Shown: in pieces, positions 17,102-25,035 of the stretch
How the letters are laid out: each line of letters opens with the position of its first letter
Numbering within the stretch: the first letter of the stretch is position 1
Assembly (NCBI GenBank): GCA_031553885.1
Contig: JAVBKV010000044.1
Span: forward strand, 1-45,896
Direction: 5' to 3'
Source: JAVBKV01 sp031553885
GTDB taxonomy: Bacteria; Bacteroidota; Bacteroidia; Bacteroidales; Azobacteroidaceae
Length of the DNA stretch: 45,896 nucleotides
Program-made: the position numbers and the translations under genes
The notes under the pieces: generated by a model
What the model saw: only the letters and a program-made list of their open reading frames with translations
The model's database searches: none
Told to the model about the DNA's origin: nothing

Positions 17102-18049
17102 CTAAATTTCCTCTGCAATCTTGTATTGATTTCTCTCCGAAGAGTTCCGGGTAATCAGCTCTCCGATAAAGCCCGTCAGGAACAACTGAGAACCCATTAT
17201 CATGGAAGTTAAAGCGATGTAGAAGTAAGGCGAGTCGGTTACTAGCCGGTATGCATTTCCTACGTATAAATCGTAAAGTTTTATTCCTCCGACGACAATT
17301 GCAGCGATAAACCCGAGAAAAAACATCATGCTGCCTATCAATCCGAAAAAATGCATGGGCTTTTTCCCGAACTTAGAGAGGAACCACAAGGTCAGTAGAT
17401 CCAGGTATCCATTGAAAAAACGGCTCATTCCGAATTTGCTGTTACCGTATTTTCTGGCCTGGTGATGTACTTCTTTTTCTCCTATTTTTGTAAATCCTGC
17501 ATTTTTAGCCAGATAAGGAATCCAACGATGCATATCGTTGTATATTTCGATGTTTTTGACAACTTCCTTCCGGTAAGCTTTCAGTCCGCAGTTGAAATCG
17601 TGGAGTTTGATTCCTGAAACAGCCCTGGCAGTTGCATTAAACAGCTTGGTTGGTATGGTTTTGCTTAAGGGGTCATACCTTTTCTTCTTCCATCCCGAAA
17701 CCATGTCATATCCTTCTTGTGTGATCATCCGGTACAATAGAGGAATTTCCTCCGGGCTGTCCTGTAAATCCGCATCCATAGTAATTACCACATCGCCTTG
17801 CGTCCGTTGAAATCCACATTGTAAACCAGGTGATTTTCCGTAATTTTTGCGGAAACGGATGCCTCTCACTTCCGGATGTTCCTTCCGTAGTCGATTGATT
17901 TCCTGCCAGGAACTATCGGTGCTGCCGTCGTCCACAAAAATGACTTCGTAGCTGAAACCTTCCTTCTGCATGACCCGGCTGATCCATGCGTATAATTCAG
18001 GAAGAGACTCCGCTTCGTTGTATGAGGGTATGACGATTGAAATATCCAT
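17102..18049 (-). CDS. Glycosyltransferase family 2, polyprenyl-phosphate type with two membrane helices
   Basis: This 315-residue protein has the GT-A pattern: VIPSYNEAESLPEL at 6-19, FVDDGSTDSSW at 38-48 and the metal-binding DADLQD at 92-97. Two membrane helices lie near residues 228-255 and 275-300. This is the layout of the DPM1/ArnC/GtrB group, which transfers a sugar to undecaprenyl phosphate at the inner membrane. The sugar is not predictable. It is monocistronic; TATATTTG at 18069-18076 on this strand is a likely -7 element. Confidence 0.9.
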   Translation of the reverse strand: MDISIVIPSYNEAESLPELYAWISRVMQKEGFSYEVIFVDDGSTDSSWQEINRLRKEHPEVRGIRFRKNYGKSPGLQCGFQRTQGDVVITMDADLQDSPEEIPLLYRMITQEGYDMVSGWKKKRYDPLSKTIPTKLFNATARAVSGIKLHDFNCGLKAYRKEVVKNIEIYNDMHRWIPYLAKNAGFTKIGEKEVHHQARKYGNSKFGMSRFFNGYLDLLTLWFLSKFGKKPMHFFGLIGSMMFFLGFIAAIVVGGIKLYDLYVGNAYRLVTDSPYFYIALTSMIMGSQLFLTGFIGELITRNSSERNQYKIAEEI

Positions 18050-18068
18050 AATTTATGTTATTTTTGCA

Positions 18069-18076
18069 CAAATATA
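18069..18076 (-). promoter_or_regulatory. Promoter -7 element for the GT2 gene
   Basis: The minus strand reads TATATTTG, 19 bases before the start codon. No good -33 box is seen. Confidence 0.5.
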
Positions 18077-18138
18077 CGACTAAATAAGGGAAATTTTTGT
18101 TTTTTGTTTTTTTATTCTAACGAAAAAATGTATTTTTG

Positions 18139-18412
18139 TACCCATAAAATGAATGGAGAGGTTGGAGTTAGTGAAGTTGATCATTTTTACATAAAAATCT
18201 TATAATAGCTTTTTTGAGGAACCTTATTCTTCGAGAGAGCTTTTTTCGTTTATTGTCATTCTCACTCTTTTCCTTCTATTGTTATCAGATGTGTTATCCC
18301 TGTTTTGTTGTAAGTTACTTGGGAAAGTCGCTGCAATAGCTTTCATTAGTATTTTACGTTAATTGTCTGAGAAAATAGTTCGGAGAAGAGTGAGATTTTG
18401 AAAAATTATACT
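18139..18412 (+). other. Structured non-coding region upstream of rpsO, possible small RNA or long leader
   Basis: No gene is seen. TATTTTTG at 18131-18138 resembles a -7 element, with a T-rich -33 area. The arms 18260-18273 and 18382-18395 pair along 14 bases (one G-U) around 108 bases, and the second arm is followed by TTTTG. A separate -7 element (TACCTTTG) for rpsO lies just downstream at 18413. This could be a stand-alone RNA ending near 18400. Confidence 0.4.
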
Positions 18413-18420
18413 TACCTTTG
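18413..18420 (+). promoter_or_regulatory. Promoter -7 element for rpsO
   Basis: TACCTTTG is identical to the tmRNA and tRNA-Val elements and lies 41 bases before the start codon. Confidence 0.65.
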
Positions 18421-18461
18421 TGGCTCAATTTTAATATTTTATTTATAAACAATTACTGATC

Positions 18462-18731
18462 ATGTATTTAGATTCAGAAAAGAAAAAAGAAATCTTCGCC
18501 AAGTACGGAAAGTCTAACACTGATACTGGTTCTTCTGAAGGCCAGATAGCATTGTTTTCCTACCGTATTTCGCATTTAACTGAGCATCTCAAGTTAAATA
18601 AGAAGGATTATAGCACGGAAAGATCCCTGAAAATGTTAGTAGGTAAACGTCGTCGTTTGCTGGATTATCTGAAAGATAGAGATATCGAACGGTATCGTAC
18701 TATCATCAAAGAGTTGGGGATCAGAAAGTAA
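18462..18731 (+). CDS. rpsO: 30S ribosomal protein S15
   Basis: This 89-residue protein matches S15 in length and motif: an N-terminal DSEKKKEIFAKYG, GSSEGQIALFSYRISHLTEHLKLNKKDYSTERSLKMLVGKRRRLLDYLKDRD, and a C-terminal helix. S15 binds the central domain of 16S rRNA early in 30S assembly. It is a single-gene unit, with its own -7 element and a terminator beginning 25 bases after the stop. Confidence 0.98.
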   Translation: MYLDSEKKKEIFAKYGKSNTDTGSSEGQIALFSYRISHLTEHLKLNKKDYSTERSLKMLVGKRRRLLDYLKDRDIERYRTIIKELGIRK

Positions 18732-18755
18732 GCTTGATTTTCAAAAGAAAAAAAG

Positions 18756-18785
18756 AAAAGGACATTCATTCGGATGTCCTTTTTT
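18756..18785. terminator. Bidirectional terminator between rpsO and the Arc-type gene
   Basis: AAAAGGACAT and ATGTCCTTTT flank an 8-base loop. The stem is followed by T on the plus strand and, read in reverse, also by T, so it can end transcription from both sides. The last codons and the stop of the minus-strand Arc-type gene (18766) lie within it. Confidence 0.85.
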
Positions 18786-18948
18786 GTTTTTTTAGTCGGC
18801 CGGTCTTTTTTAATGCCTGGTCGATAATCCATGAAATCTGGCCGTTGGTGCTGCGGAATTCATCCGCAGCCCACTTTTCAACAGCCTCCAGGACATCGGC
18901 ATCGATGCGCAGGATGAAACTTTTCGTATTGCTTTCTTTTTTTGACAT
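18766..18948 (-). CDS. Arc-type ribbon-helix-helix DNA-binding protein
   Basis: This 60-residue protein reads SFILRIDADVLEAVEKWAADEFRSTNGQISWIIDQALKK, which is the Arc repressor ribbon-helix-helix pattern (one beta strand, then two helices). Such proteins bind DNA as dimers of dimers. It starts 6 bases after the stop of the SPFH gene and is probably made from the same transcript. What it regulates is unknown; its own operon is the obvious candidate. Its stop codon lies in the loop of the rpsO terminator. Confidence 0.85.
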   Translation of the reverse strand: MSKKESNTKSFILRIDADVLEAVEKWAADEFRSTNGQISWIIDQALKKTGRLKKQKRTSE

Positions 18949-18954
18949 AGGTAT

Positions 18955-19887
18955 TTATTGGTGCAGCGTTCCTGTATTTACTACGGGTTGTGCAGCTTCA
19001 TCCGCACAAAGAACAACCAGGAGGTTGCTTACCATAGCTGCTTTTTTGTCTTCGTCCAATTCTACAATTCCGTTTTCGGAGAGTTTATTCAATGCCAGTT
19101 GTACCATTCCAACTGCACCTTCTACTATTTTTTCCCGGGCGGCAATGATGGCGGCGGCTTGTTGGCGGCGAAGCATAACGGCAGCAATCTCCGGAGCATA
19201 GGCTAAGTAGTTGATCCGGGCTTCCACCACTTCGATACCGGCCATGACCAGGCGTTCATTCAGTTCGTGGACCAGGTGTCCGTTAATCCGGTCTCCTCCG
19301 GAACGTAAGGTCATCGAGTCTTCTTCTCCGATTTCGTTGTTATCATAAGCATAACCTCCTGCTACTTCGCGTAAAGCGGCGTCACTTTGCACGTGAACAA
19401 AGTTTTCAAATGTTTTCATGAGGGCTCCGACCCTCATTCCTGCCGTTGTTCCGGCATTTCCGGACAACGAAGAGGTATCGATGTCAAAAACCGCTTTGTA
19501 TGTATTGGATACTCTCCAGACCAATACCATTCCGATCATGACAGGATTCCCTGCCTTATCGTTGACTTTGATGGGAGGAACGTCTAAGTTTCTTGCCCGT
19601 TGGGTAATCCTTCTTCTGCTGATGAAAGGGTTGACCCAAAAGAATCCGGTTTTACTCAATGTTCCTTTGTATTTTCCGAAAAAAATCATCACGCAAGCGT
19701 TGTTCGGTTCGTTGGTGAAAAACCCCGGAAGAGAAAAAATAAATAGAATAATTCCCAGTATCCCCCATACAGGAAGGAATAAGTGTATTAGACATATGAC
19801 AGAAGCAGCCAGTATCAATAAGTCGACTGTTAATGCTGCAAACCCAGAACATCTGAACCCTTCAAAATCAAATTCTTTATTTTCCAT
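18955..19887 (-). CDS. SPFH-domain (stomatin/prohibitin-like) membrane protein
   Basis: This 310-residue protein has two hydrophobic segments near residues 14-57, followed by an SPFH/Band-7 domain: ACVMIFFGKYKGTLSKTGFFWVNPF, RNLDVPPIKVNDKAGNPVMIGMVLVWRV, and MAGIEVVEARINYLAYAPEIAAVMLRRQQAAAIIAAREKIVEGA. The last part is the typical helical oligomerisation segment. SPFH proteins assemble large rings on the inner membrane and organise membrane domains or proteases. A small Arc-type regulator follows directly. The promoter is at 19921-19952. Confidence 0.93.
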   Translation of the reverse strand: MENKEFDFEGFRCSGFAALTVDLLILAASVICLIHLFLPVWGILGIILFIFSLPGFFTNEPNNACVMIFFGKYKGTLSKTGFFWVNPFISRRRITQRARNLDVPPIKVNDKAGNPVMIGMVLVWRVSNTYKAVFDIDTSSLSGNAGTTAGMRVGALMKTFENFVHVQSDAALREVAGGYAYDNNEIGEEDSMTLRSGGDRINGHLVHELNERLVMAGIEVVEARINYLAYAPEIAAVMLRRQQAAAIIAAREKIVEGAVGMVQLALNKLSENGIVELDEDKKAAMVSNLLVVLCADEAAQPVVNTGTLHQ

Positions 19888-19920
19888 GGTAATAGTATTA
19901 ATGATATTAAAATGATATCA

Positions 19921-19952
19921 CAAAGATATGTGTTTGCGTTTTTATATACAAA
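19921..19952 (-). promoter_or_regulatory. Promoter of the SPFH-Arc operon
   Basis: On the minus strand TTTG (19949-19952) and TATCTTTG (19921-19928) are 20 bases apart, a full consensus match. Confidence 0.8.
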
Positions 19953-20022
19953 TTTTTTCATGGATTTTTTCTTTTCTTATTTGAGATATAGATTTTTTCT
20001 ATTTGTTTATAAAAATTATCGT

Positions 20023-20054
20023 TTTGATAGATAAGTTAAAATCATGTAAATTTG
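20023..20054 (+). promoter_or_regulatory. Promoter of ahpCF
   Basis: TTTG at 20023-20026 and TAAATTTG at 20047-20054 are 20 bases apart. The ahpC start is 35 bases downstream. No obvious OxyR site could be recognised by eye. Confidence 0.8.
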
Positions 20055-20089
20055 CAGTAACAATTCAAACCATTAAAAAACAATAATCT

Positions 20090-20656
20090 ATGGAACCTAT
20101 TATTAATTCTCAACTTCCGGAATTTTCCGTGCAGGCGTTTCAAAACGGCCAGTTTAAAACAGTAACCAATCAGGATTTAAAAGGTAAATGGGGGATATTT
20201 TTTTTCTATCCGGCCGACTTTACTTTTGTTTGCCCTACCGAATTAGTCGATATGGCTGAAAAGTATGCCAAGTTCCAGGAAATGGGTGTGGAAATTTATT
20301 CGGTAAGTACTGATTCCCATTTCGTTCACAAAGCCTGGCATGATGCTTCCGAAAGTATCCGTAAAATCAAGTATCCGATGTTGGCCGATCCAACCGGTAA
20401 ATTAAGCCGTGCATTCGGTGTAATGATCGAAGCGGATGGTATGGCTTACCGAGGTACATTTGTGGTCGATCCGGAAGGAAAGATCAAAATTGCAGAGATC
20501 CAAGACAACGGTATCGGCCGGAATGCCGACGAACTGATGAGGAAAGTGGAAGCAGCACAGTTTATCGCGTCACACCCGAATGAAGTTTGTCCCGCTAAAT
20601 GGCAAAAAGGCGATGAGACTCTGAAACCCAGTATTGATCTAGTCGGAAAAATTTAA
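20090..20656 (+). CDS. ahpC: Alkyl hydroperoxide reductase, peroxiredoxin subunit
   Basis: This 188-residue protein is a typical 2-Cys peroxiredoxin. The peroxidatic cysteine is C48 in DFTFVCPTEL, and the resolving cysteine is C167 in NEVCPAKW. It reduces hydrogen peroxide and organic peroxides in the cytoplasm and is re-reduced by AhpF, whose gene starts 17 bases downstream. The length is that of the E. coli protein. Bacteroidota usually control this operon through OxyR, but no oxyR gene is in this window. Confidence 0.98.
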   Translation: MEPIINSQLPEFSVQAFQNGQFKTVTNQDLKGKWGIFFFYPADFTFVCPTELVDMAEKYAKFQEMGVEIYSVSTDSHFVHKAWHDASESIRKIKYPMLADPTGKLSRAFGVMIEADGMAYRGTFVVDPEGKIKIAEIQDNGIGRNADELMRKVEAAQFIASHPNEVCPAKWQKGDETLKPSIDLVGKI

Positions 20657-20673
20657 TAACAATCGATTCAACC

Positions 20674-22218
20674 ATGTTAGATTCAGCATTGAAAGAGCAG
20701 GTAAAGGCTATTTTCTCGGGCCTGGATTCCGATTATGTTTTTGATATTGTCGTGTCCCTGGGACATGAACGTCGTGACGAATTGCTGGGCTTATTGAATG
20801 ATGTAGCTTCTTGTACGGACCGGATATCCTGTAGGATCAGGGAGGGCGAGGGCCTGACTTTTTCAATACTGAAGAACGGGTTAAATACGGGTATTGCTTT
20901 TCGTGGAGTTCCTAACGGACACGAATTTACGTCTTTACTGCTCGCTGTTTTGAATGCTGACGGTAAAGGAAAGAATATTCCTGATGAAAGTATACAAAAA
21001 CGGGTAAAGGCCTTGAAGGGGCCGATCCGGTTGGTTACTTATGTCTCGCTGACTTGTACCAATTGTCCGGATGTAGTGCAGGCCTTGAATATTATGGCTG
21101 TACTGAATGACGGTGTCTCACATGAAATGGTTGATGGTGCAATCAACCAGCAGGAGGTGGAATCCCTGAAAATACAAGGTGTTCCAGCTGTTTTTGCAGA
21201 TGGACAGCTGTTGCATGTGGGACGGGGAGATTTCGGTGAATTATTGGGTAAACTGGAAGACCTGTATGAAACTGTCCCGGCAACCAGTCCTTCTGTGATA
21301 AAAGAATATGATGTAATTGTTGTCGGAGGGGGGCCTGCAGGTATTTCCGCGGCCATTTATTCTGCCCGGAAGGGTTTGAATGTGGTATTGCTGGCCGAAC
21401 GGATCGGAGGGCAGGTAAAAGAAACCCTGGGTATTGAAAACCTGATTTCCGTTTCAAAAACGACAGGAGAGGAATTGACCCTCAACCTGAAACTGCATGC
21501 TCAGCAATATGGAATCGATTTACTGGAGCATCGCCGGGTAGAGCAAATTACACTGGAAGGTCCGGTTAAACGGGTTTCTGCCGCCGGAGGGGAAATTTTT
21601 TCTGCACCTACTTTAATTGTTGCTACCGGGGCTGGTTGGCGAAAGCTGAATGTTCCCGGAGAAACCGAATACATCGGACGGGGAGTTGCTTTCTGTCCGC
21701 ATTGTGACGGACCGTTTTATAAAGGGAAACACGTGGCTGTTGTCGGAGGAGGAAACTCGGGAATCGAGGCGGCTATCGATCTGGCAGGTATTTGCTCCAA
21801 CGTAACTGTTTTTGAATTCCTGGATGGATTGAAAGCCGACCAGGTATTGCAGGATAAAGCCCGAAGCCTGCCGAATGTGGAAATTTTTCTGAGCTCCCAA
21901 ACCACCGAAGTGATCGGAAATGGGGAAAAAGTAACTGGCATACGGGTGAAAAATCGTCAGACAGAACAGGAGCGGGTGATTGATCTGGACGGTATTTTTG
22001 TACAGATCGGATTATTACCCAACAGTACCCTGCTTCGGGAAATCGTACAAACCAATCGTTTTGGAGAAATTGAAGTGGATGCGCATTGCCGTACTAATGT
22101 TCCCGGAATTTATGCTGCGGGAGATGTTACGACAGTGCCGTATAAACAGATTGTTATTGCTATGGGTGAAGGAGCTAAGGCAGCGCTTTCGGCGTTTGAA
22201 GACCGGATGAGAGGTTAA
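20674..22218 (+). CDS. ahpF: Alkyl hydroperoxide reductase subunit F
   Basis: This 514-residue flavoprotein passes electrons from NAD(P)H to AhpC. The N-terminal double-thioredoxin-fold part carries the CTNC motif at C128/C131. The thioredoxin-reductase-like part has GGGPAGISAAIYSARKG for FAD, the CPHC redox pair at C341/C344, and GGGNSGIEAAIDLA for NAD(P). The C-terminal FAD motif GIYAAGDVTTVPYKQIVIAMGEG is intact. Its stop codon lies in the loop of the terminator stem. Confidence 0.98.
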   Translation: MLDSALKEQVKAIFSGLDSDYVFDIVVSLGHERRDELLGLLNDVASCTDRISCRIREGEGLTFSILKNGLNTGIAFRGVPNGHEFTSLLLAVLNADGKGKNIPDESIQKRVKALKGPIRLVTYVSLTCTNCPDVVQALNIMAVLNDGVSHEMVDGAINQQEVESLKIQGVPAVFADGQLLHVGRGDFGELLGKLEDLYETVPATSPSVIKEYDVIVVGGGPAGISAAIYSARKGLNVVLLAERIGGQVKETLGIENLISVSKTTGEELTLNLKLHAQQYGIDLLEHRRVEQITLEGPVKRVSAAGGEIFSAPTLIVATGAGWRKLNVPGETEYIGRGVAFCPHCDGPFYKGKHVAVVGGGNSGIEAAIDLAGICSNVTVFEFLDGLKADQVLQDKARSLPNVEIFLSSQTTEVIGNGEKVTGIRVKNRQTEQERVIDLDGIFVQIGLLPNSTLLREIVQTNRFGEIEVDAHCRTNVPGIYAAGDVTTVPYKQIVIAMGEGAKAALSAFEDRMRG

Positions 22219-22229
22219 CTCTCATCCGG
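22203..22229 (+). terminator. Terminator overlapping the end of ahpF
   Basis: Perfect 11-base arms (22203-22213 and 22219-22229) enclose GTTAA, which contains the ahpF stop codon TAA (22216-22218). A T-rich stretch follows. The convergent ald gene ends 15 bases further on. Confidence 0.8.
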
Positions 22230-22243
22230 CTATTTTCTGTTGT

Positions 22244-23347
22244 TTACAAATATGCTGAAAAAGGCAGATCCAATGCCTCTGCTACCGGTTTATAAACCAC
22301 TTTTCCATCATACACATTCAGTCCTTTGGCTAAGGCAGAATCTTCTGTTAATGTTTCTTTCCAACCCTTGTCTGCAATTCTCAATGCATAGGGAAGGGTG
22401 GCGTTGGTGAGCGCCAGGGTGGATGTGCGGGCCACAGCTCCCGGCATGTTGGCTACACAGTATTGAGTGACTCCGTCGACGACAAAAACCGGATTGTTGT
22501 GTGTCGTTGGCCTGGATGTTTCAAAACAACCTCCCTGATCGATGGCTACATCGATCATAACCGATCCTTTTTTCATGGTGGATATCATTTCGCGGGTTAC
22601 TAACTTCGGGGCCTTGGCTCCGGCAACTAATACGGCTCCGATCACCACGTCCGAAGTTTTTACAAGTTCCCGTATCGTCATGGGATTAGACATGATCAGT
22701 TTGCAATTGGCAGGCATTACGTCGCTGAGGTAACGGAGCCGTTCGATATTATTGTCCAGGATGGTTACGTCGGCACCTGATCCGCAAGCCATTTTTGCAG
22801 CATTAATCCCAACGATTCCCCCTCCGATAATCAGTATCTTGGCCGGAGCAACTCCCGGTACACCTCCCAAGAGAAGTCCGGCGCCCCCTTGAGCCATTTC
22901 CAGAAAACGGGCGGCTTCCTGGGTAGCCATTCGTCCGGCAACCTCACTCATGGGTTGCAGCAAAGGCAGGCGTCCATCGTGTGTTTCTACTGTTTCGTAA
23001 GCAATAGCTACACATTTGCTTTTCATTAAGGCCTGGGTTTGTTCCGGATCGGCAGCCAGGTGCAGGTAAGTAAATACAATCTGCCCCTCCCGTAACAATG
23101 CATATTCCGTAGGCAGGATTTCTTTGACATGCATCACCATTTCGGCTTTTGCAAAAATTTCTTCGGGAGTATCGATTATAACAGCTCCGGCTGAAATATA
23201 TTCTTCGTCCGGAAAACTACTACCTGCTCCGGCATTTTTTTCAACCAGCACAGTGTGCCTGTGAGCTACTAATTGTTCAACGCCGGCGGGAGTCATGGAA
23301 ACACGATTTTCTTGAGGTTTGATCTCTTTCAGGATGCCTACTTTCAT
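22244..23347 (-). CDS. ald: Alanine dehydrogenase
   Basis: This 367-residue protein catalyses the NAD-dependent interconversion of L-alanine with pyruvate and ammonia. It has the family start MKVGILKEIKPQENRVSMTP with R15, the active-site K75 in HVKEI and H96 in YLHLAAD, and the NAD-binding IIGGGIVGINAAK (GGGIVG at 175-180). The length is as expected. It is a single gene, convergent with ahpF. Its promoter area holds a perfect palindrome (23403-23430). Confidence 0.96.
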   Translation of the reverse strand: MKVGILKEIKPQENRVSMTPAGVEQLVAHRHTVLVEKNAGAGSSFPDEEYISAGAVIIDTPEEIFAKAEMVMHVKEILPTEYALLREGQIVFTYLHLAADPEQTQALMKSKCVAIAYETVETHDGRLPLLQPMSEVAGRMATQEAARFLEMAQGGAGLLLGGVPGVAPAKILIIGGGIVGINAAKMACGSGADVTILDNNIERLRYLSDVMPANCKLIMSNPMTIRELVKTSDVVIGAVLVAGAKAPKLVTREMISTMKKGSVMIDVAIDQGGCFETSRPTTHNNPVFVVDGVTQYCVANMPGAVARTSTLALTNATLPYALRIADKGWKETLTEDSALAKGLNVYDGKVVYKPVAEALDLPFSAYL

Positions 23348-23385
23348 AAAGATAGTTAATTAGCGTTTTGTTGCAATAATGCACC

Positions 23386-23393
23386 CAAATTTA
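23386..23393 (-). promoter_or_regulatory. Promoter -7 element for ald
   Basis: The minus strand reads TAAATTTG. A weak -33 (ATTG at 23413-23416, spacing 19) falls on the palindrome at 23403-23430. Confidence 0.6.
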
Positions 23394-23402
23394 CATCCGT
23401 TT

Positions 23403-23430
23403 CATACTTTTTCAATGCTGAAAAAGTATG
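23403..23430. repeat. Perfect 12-base inverted repeat between ccsA and ald
   Basis: The arms CATACTTTTTCA and TGAAAAAGTATG surround ATGC. It lies 28 bases beyond the ccsA stop and covers the -33 area of ald. It may be the ccsA terminator, an operator for ald, or both. Confidence 0.85.
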
Positions 23431-23457
23431 TTTTTCGACACTGTTTTCCGTTTTTTT

Positions 23458-25035
23458 TCAACCTCCTGCGTAGCTGTGTTTTCCGCCCAGTATGTAGTTG
23501 ACCCCAAAGTAGGTCATTAGTACGGCGGCAAAGATGATCAATACGAAAAAATGGTAGAATACCGGACGGTTAAACCATTTCAGTGTTTTGCCGTGAAAGG
23601 AGAAGCTCATCAGCAGAAAAGTAATCAGGGCCCAGACTTCTTTAGGGTCCCAGCCCCAGTATCTGCCCCAGGAGACATTGGCCCAGATGGCTCCGATGAA
23701 GATTCCCGCACCCATGAAAAAGGTGGCAGGATACATGAAAAGCTCACTCATTTCTTTCATATTAGTCAAGGTAACTGAGGTCTGCGGATTTTTTCTTCCG
23801 AAAGCCAGCAGGGAAAATGAGGTCAGGCTGTTAAGCAGCATGAATCCGCATAAACCGTAAGCAACCATGATAAAGGAAACGTGAATGCTTAATAAGGGGG
23901 ATTGCAGCACAGGCACCAACGGAGTGATGTGTGGGTTCATGGATCCGATGTGTGCCACCAGCAGAGTAAATCCCGAAAGCAGCAGACTGAAAACCGTGAT
24001 CAGAAAAGAACGTCTATAACATAGCAGTCCGATAAATAAAGCGCTCCAGGCAACGATCAGCATGGTTTCGTAGCCATTGCTCATCGGCAGGCGTCCGGCG
24101 ATATAGCCCCTCAGGCAAAGACCGGCTGTCTGAAGTAGGAAGGTAATAATCAGAAAGCCATAAAAAAAGCGGTGAATCCGGTTTGTCTTTTTGTCCCGGA
24201 TCATGCAGAACAGGAATAAAAGCAGACCGATGAACCCGGCAGTCAGATTGATTTTGAACAGCCAGGAAAAAATATTCACCTGGTTATTGATCAGTTCTGC
24301 TTTCAGATGGGATTCGGAAGGCAAAGCCCCGGCTGCATTTTTTTGTTGCAGGCGTTGCAATCCCTGAATGACCCGGAGGGCGTCTTCCGATCGGTTTTCA
24401 CGGGCGTATTCAAGATAGAGAGGAAGAATATTGTGTACGACAAGCATGTGAACAGAATCTGTTTTTTCCGGAAGCATGTCTGAGGGAGAAAACCATCGGG
24501 TTGTGCCATCAGCCGATGTGAAAGGAAAAATTTTCAGCAGGTTTCCTTCATGCAGCATGTGGATCAACTGGATTTTTTCGTCCAGCCGTATGGCTTCTTT
24601 GGCAAAAGCGGTTTGTTTTTCTGCTCCGTACATTTCCTTTCTGTACAGGTCCAGTTTATAAAAGCCATCTTTTTCGAAAAAATCGGAAAAGCAGGCTTTC
24701 CCGGAGGAGTTGATCACTTCCTTTAACTTAGGATGTTTAAATTCAAAAAGAGGGACATCCTGCCATTGTTCAGGAAAAAACAGCCAGCCCAATAAAAATT
24801 GTTCGGCGTTCAGGTTGTTGTACCGGGACTTACCGGTTAGTTTGGTTGTAAAATCAATGGCTAAGGTTTGTAACGGACAGATCCGGTCGTGGTAGTTCAC
24901 CCAAACGGAAACCCATTCGGCCGATTGTTCCCGGTTAAGCGATTTACCGTCTTCCGTAAGCATACCTGAGGCGGCTTTTGCCGGAAAACAAAGGTAAAGA
25001 AATAGAAAACCGATGAAATACAGCCATTTATTCAT
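23458..25035 (-). CDS. ccsA: Cytochrome c biogenesis protein CcsA with extracytoplasmic N-terminal part
   Basis: This 525-residue protein starts with a hydrophobic leader (residues 4-20) and an extracytoplasmic region up to about residue 255. A polytopic membrane part follows. It contains the haem-handling WWD motif of the CcsA/CcmF family, read as WGRYWGWDPKEVW at 456-468. With ResB it forms system II, which exports haem and attaches it to apocytochrome c. It starts within the last 8 bases of the resB-like gene, so the two are translationally coupled. The long N-terminal part is not usual for CcsA alone and may replace part of ResB. Confidence 0.9.
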   Translation of the reverse strand: MNKWLYFIGFLFLYLCFPAKAASGMLTEDGKSLNREQSAEWVSVWVNYHDRICPLQTLAIDFTTKLTGKSRYNNLNAEQFLLGWLFFPEQWQDVPLFEFKHPKLKEVINSSGKACFSDFFEKDGFYKLDLYRKEMYGAEKQTAFAKEAIRLDEKIQLIHMLHEGNLLKIFPFTSADGTTRWFSPSDMLPEKTDSVHMLVVHNILPLYLEYARENRSEDALRVIQGLQRLQQKNAAGALPSESHLKAELINNQVNIFSWLFKINLTAGFIGLLLFLFCMIRDKKTNRIHRFFYGFLIITFLLQTAGLCLRGYIAGRLPMSNGYETMLIVAWSALFIGLLCYRRSFLITVFSLLLSGFTLLVAHIGSMNPHITPLVPVLQSPLLSIHVSFIMVAYGLCGFMLLNSLTSFSLLAFGRKNPQTSVTLTNMKEMSELFMYPATFFMGAGIFIGAIWANVSWGRYWGWDPKEVWALITFLLMSFSFHGKTLKWFNRPVFYHFFVLIIFAAVLMTYFGVNYILGGKHSYAGG

